Of a DNA stretch of 6,902 nucleotides, positions 5,612 through 6,902 are shown piece by piece. The stretch is from Planctomycetota bacterium. Its GTDB lineage: Bacteria > Planctomycetota > Phycisphaerae > Phycisphaerales > UBA1924. The notes beneath the pieces are model-generated. The model was given only the letters and a program-made list of their open reading frames with translations, made no database searches and was not told the DNA's origin. Each line of letters opens with the position of its first letter. The stretch's first letter is position 1. The translations under genes were made by a program, and so were the position numbers. The stretch covers positions 1 to 6,902 of the forward strand of contig JAEYVB010000003.1 of the NCBI GenBank assembly GCA_023429345.1. Direction: 5' to 3'.

Positions 5612-6397
5612 TCAGGCAAGGACGCGGCCCAGGCCGTTGATGGCCCGGTCCATGAGACGGTCGGCGCTCTGGATTAGCGCAAAGTTCGATTCGGCGGCCC
5701 GCCCGGCGTCGGTCAGGGCCATCATGGTCCCGATGGCTTCCACCCCCGAGCCCTCGAGCGCGTTCTGTCGGATCACCCCGCTCGCCGGGCGACGCCCGGC
5801 CAGGGCCTCGCTGCTGGCCTGGTAGAGGCCGTGGCCCAGCTTGGTCAGCCCCGATGTGTCCACGCGGGCGACCTGGATCCGTGCGAGCTCGATGCCGGAT
5901 GACCCCTGCGTGACTACTCCATCGGGGGAGACCCGCACGGGCGCATCGCCGGGTATCTGGATCGGACGGTTGTAGATATCCAGCACCGGCATGCCGTTGG
6001 CCGCGGAGACCAGGCGGCCGCTCTGGTCGCGTGTGAAGCGGCCGTCGCGGGTGAGCCGGATCCGGTCCGTGCCGGCATCCGAGCGGTCGCGGAGCGCGAA
6101 GAACCCATCGCCCTCGATGGCAAGGTCCAGCGGGTTGCCGGTCGTCTGCAGCGTCCCCTGCTCCCAGGAGATGCGGTTCCCCACCGGCAGCACGCCGCCC
6201 CCGAGCCGCTCCAGGAGCCGGTTCGAGGGGAGCAGCCCCAGTCCATCCTCCGCGCGGGCCGAATCACGCTGGGCGATCAGCGGCAGGTCGGGCTTGAAGG
6301 CGGTGGTGGTGGAGTTGGCGAGGTTGTTCGCCAGGACATCCATCCGGTACAGATTCGAGAGGACCCCCGAGGCCGAGAGCTGCATGCCGTAGTTCAT
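5612..6397 (-). CDS. flgF: Flagellar proximal rod protein FlgF
   Basis: A 261-residue member of the rod/hook family, paralogous to the downstream FlgG and assigned to FlgF (proximal rod) from gene order. The N-terminal motif is MDVLANNLANSTTTAFK (19-35), with Ser-Thr-Thr-Thr-Ala where FlgG has VNTTG. The core segment GNPLDLAIEGDGFF is at 87-100, and the C-terminal polymerisation helix NALEGSGVEAIGTMMALTDAGR onward spans 212-261. The short middle region compared with FlgE and the lack of LVNMIQTQRAYE-like wording favour FlgF over FlgG. ATG at 6397 is chosen because it overlaps the upstream stop in an ATGA and starts right at the conserved N-terminus; a GTG at 6421 in the same frame would only add a Gly/Arg run encoded by the G-rich tract. 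No separate SD beyond that G-rich stretch, so coupling to the upstream gene is likely. Confidence 0.93.
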   Translation of the reverse strand: MNYGMQLSASGVLSNLYRMDVLANNLANSTTTAFKPDLPLIAQRDSARAEDGLGLLPSNRLLERLGGGVLPVGNRISWEQGTLQTTGNPLDLAIEGDGFFALRDRSDAGTDRIRLTRDGRFTRDQSGRLVSAANGMPVLDIYNRPIQIPGDAPVRVSPDGVVTQGSSGIELARIQVARVDTSGLTKLGHGLYQASSEALAGRRPASGVIRQNALEGSGVEAIGTMMALTDAGRAAESNFALIQSADRLMDRAINGLGRVLA

Positions 6398-6597
6398 GCC
6401 CCCGCCCCCCCCGCGCCGCACGCAGGCAATTCCTGCGCGGTCTCAAGGCCCTGCCGGACCTGTTCGGCCGTGTGGATAGCCGCCGCGGCCGCCGCGAGGC
6501 GCAGTATCCGCGTCCCGAGCGCACCCGACCCCAGGGCGCTGGATGCGGATGAGTCATTCGGCTGCTGAGTCGATGTCTGGACGGCCGCGATCGGCAT
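6394..6597 (-). CDS. Small unknown protein at the head of the flagellar rod operon
   Basis: A 67-residue product that I do not recognise. The first ~25 residues are Gln/Ser/Asn-rich and probably disordered (MPIAAVQTSTQQPNDSS...), followed by a predicted helix ILRLAAAAAAIHTAEQVRQG (about residues 31-50) and a Gly/Ala-rich tail that comes from the G-rich DNA before flgF. There is no signal peptide or Cys-based motif. The ATG at 6597 has GGAGAA (6610-6605) 7 nt upstream and lies just after a sigma-54-type promoter; the alternative ATG at 6645 would lie upstream of that promoter and has no SD. The stop overlaps the flgF start (ATGA). Size, helix and position suggest a basal-body accessory or export-related role, but this is inference from context only. 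Confidence 0.7.
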   Translation of the reverse strand: MPIAAVQTSTQQPNDSSASSALGSGALGTRILRLAAAAAAIHTAEQVRQGLETAQELPACGAGGAGA

Positions 6598-6604
6598 AGC
6601 TTGG

Positions 6605-6610
6605 TTCTCC
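6605..6610 (-). promoter_or_regulatory. Ribosome binding site deciding the start of the 67-residue gene
   Basis: GGAGAA on the minus strand lies 7 nt before ATG 6597. The predicted sigma-54 transcript begins only a few nucleotides upstream of it, giving a leader of about 15 nt. Confidence 0.7.
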
Positions 6611-6623
6611 GGCCGAGGAGAAC

Positions 6624-6638
6624 ACAAGCGGCGTGCCA
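6624..6638 (-). promoter_or_regulatory. Sigma-54 (RpoN) type -24/-12 promoter of the flagellar rod operon
   Basis: On the minus strand TGGCACG-CCGC-TTGT (6638-6624) matches the RpoN consensus TGGCACG-N4-TTGC at every fixed base except the last C, and has the invariant GG to -12 spacing. The T before TGG also fits. Transcription would start about 12 nt downstream, near 6612, just before the SD of the 67-residue gene. RpoN promoters drive rod and hook genes in several flagellated groups. An enhancer-binding activator would be needed; palindromes lie 100-205 bp upstream. Confidence 0.7.
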
Positions 6639-6645
6639 AACTCAT

Positions 6646-6902
6646 TTTGGCTCAAGCGGGCATTGGTTCAAGACGATGAGATCGGTGGCTGCGCGGATCC
6701 GAGGTAAGTCCGCGACCCCCGGTCGTAGAGCCGGGGCATCCCAAGCCGTGAGAGGGATGGGCCGAGGGGAAGTCCGGCGGTGGGACCTGCCGGCGCGTGC
6801 CTACTGGGTGCGTCCCCATGAACGGCCGCGTGTTCCGGCCGTGCCCCATCCGCGGCGACACATCCCCCTCATCAGGGCGGCCCCGACCACGACCTCCAGA
6901 AG
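6646..6902. other. Hairpin-rich region without a convincing gene
   Basis: No frame here shows convincing protein. A plus frame from ATG 6676 runs off the window but is Arg-rich with untypical codons, and a minus frame open from 6902 to a TAG at 6803-6801 might be the tail of another gene, too short to identify. Perfect inverted repeats are crowded together: CGCGGA/TCCGCG (6692-6697/6709-6714), CCCCGGT/GCCGGGG with one G-U (6717-6723/6730-6736), CATCCC/GGGATG (6737-6742/6754-6759), CCGGCGGT/ACC-T-GCCGG (6774-6781/6785-6793) and ACGGCCG/CGGCCGT (6822-6828/6836-6842). Hairpins 2 and 3 are directly adjacent. None has a T-tail, so they are not ordinary terminators. They may be a structured RNA or binding sites upstream of the sigma-54 promoter. 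Confidence 0.5.
6699..6779 (+). repeat. Imperfect direct repeat CCGAGG..AAGTCCG
   Basis: CCGAGGTAAGTCCGCG (6699-6714) and CCGAGGGGAAGTCCGGCG (6762-6779) are related copies 63 bp apart. In each, the GAGG..AAG part falls in the loop of a short stem (CGCGGA/TCCGCG and GCCG/CGGC). The two are separated by two other hairpins. Confidence 0.5.

Noticed and set aside
6595..6645. Longer version of the 67-residue protein starting at ATG 6645
   Set aside because: That ATG lies upstream of the sigma-54 element and has no SD, whereas ATG 6597 has GGAGAA at proper spacing.
6699..6779. RNase P RNA, suggested by GAGGTAAGTCCG and GAGGGGAAGTCCGG resembling GAGGAAAGUCCGG
   Set aside because: The sequence after either copy lacks the expected RNase P conserved regions, and two similar copies do not fit. 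Truncation at the window edge cannot rescue it because the parts that should follow are visible and do not match.
6760..6815. Cobalamin riboswitch, suggested by GGGGAAGTCCGGCGG and GGACCTGCCGGC
   Set aside because: The core CCGCCACTGT-like element and the B12 box order are missing, and no downstream plus-strand gene is visible.
6865..6885. Hammerhead ribozyme core CTGATGAG on the minus strand
   Set aside because: No GAAA core strand follows after a stem II, so the motif is chance.
6676..6902. Plus-strand frame from ATG 6676 running off the window
   Set aside because: Very Arg-rich, uses AGA/CGA/GCA/CAA codons unlike the real genes here, no SD and no recognisable domain; cannot be fully excluded without more sequence.
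6652..6902. Minus-strand frame open from the window edge to a stop at 6652
   Set aside because: Pro/Gly/Arg/His-rich shadow-like composition with no domain, and it would place a gene end over the hairpins and right beside the sigma-54 promoter.

Overview
The window is very GC-rich and reads like the genome of a motile member of the Phycisphaerae (phylum Planctomycetota). The best pointer is the C-terminus of the first gene, which carries two 30-residue copies of the Cys-containing EF-hand-like repeat (NCDxSTTAP...LNVADF..CFL..FAAG) known as the GC-type dockerin and frequent in that group. Assignment to this class is an inference from that motif and the base composition; no rRNA is present.

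The left half runs on the plus strand. It holds the 3' part of a large secreted dockerin-bearing protein (1-987) with a perfect hairpin terminator, then rplU (ribosomal protein L21) between its own promoter and terminator. A probable two-gene unit follows: a single-domain asparaginase and a cation diffusion facilitator (CDF) metal exporter, 33 nt apart. The rplU and asparaginase promoter candidates share a GACCGCCT block at the -10 region, and the asparaginase -35 lies in the T-rich tail of the rplU terminator.

The right half is a minus-strand flagellar operon, read from about 6612 down to 3069: a 67-residue unknown protein, flgF (proximal rod), flgG (distal rod), flgA (P-ring assembly chaperone) and flgH (L-ring). 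Gaps are 28 nt or less, with one ATGA overlap and one stop codon merged with the next Shine-Dalgarno (SD) sequence. A sigma-54-type promoter sits directly before the small first gene and fixes its start. flgI is not in the window; flgH ends 3 nt from the convergent CDF gene.

The last ~250 bases (6646-6902) contain no convincing gene. They hold a dense run of perfect hairpins and an imperfect 16-18 nt direct repeat, which could be a structured RNA or the upstream control region of the flagellar operon. The less ordinary points are the unknown 67-residue protein, a FlgH without a lipobox, the one-domain asparaginase with a complete set of catalytic residues, a G8 tract in slippery phase before flgF, and the hairpin cluster. 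No wholly new system can be claimed from the sequence alone.
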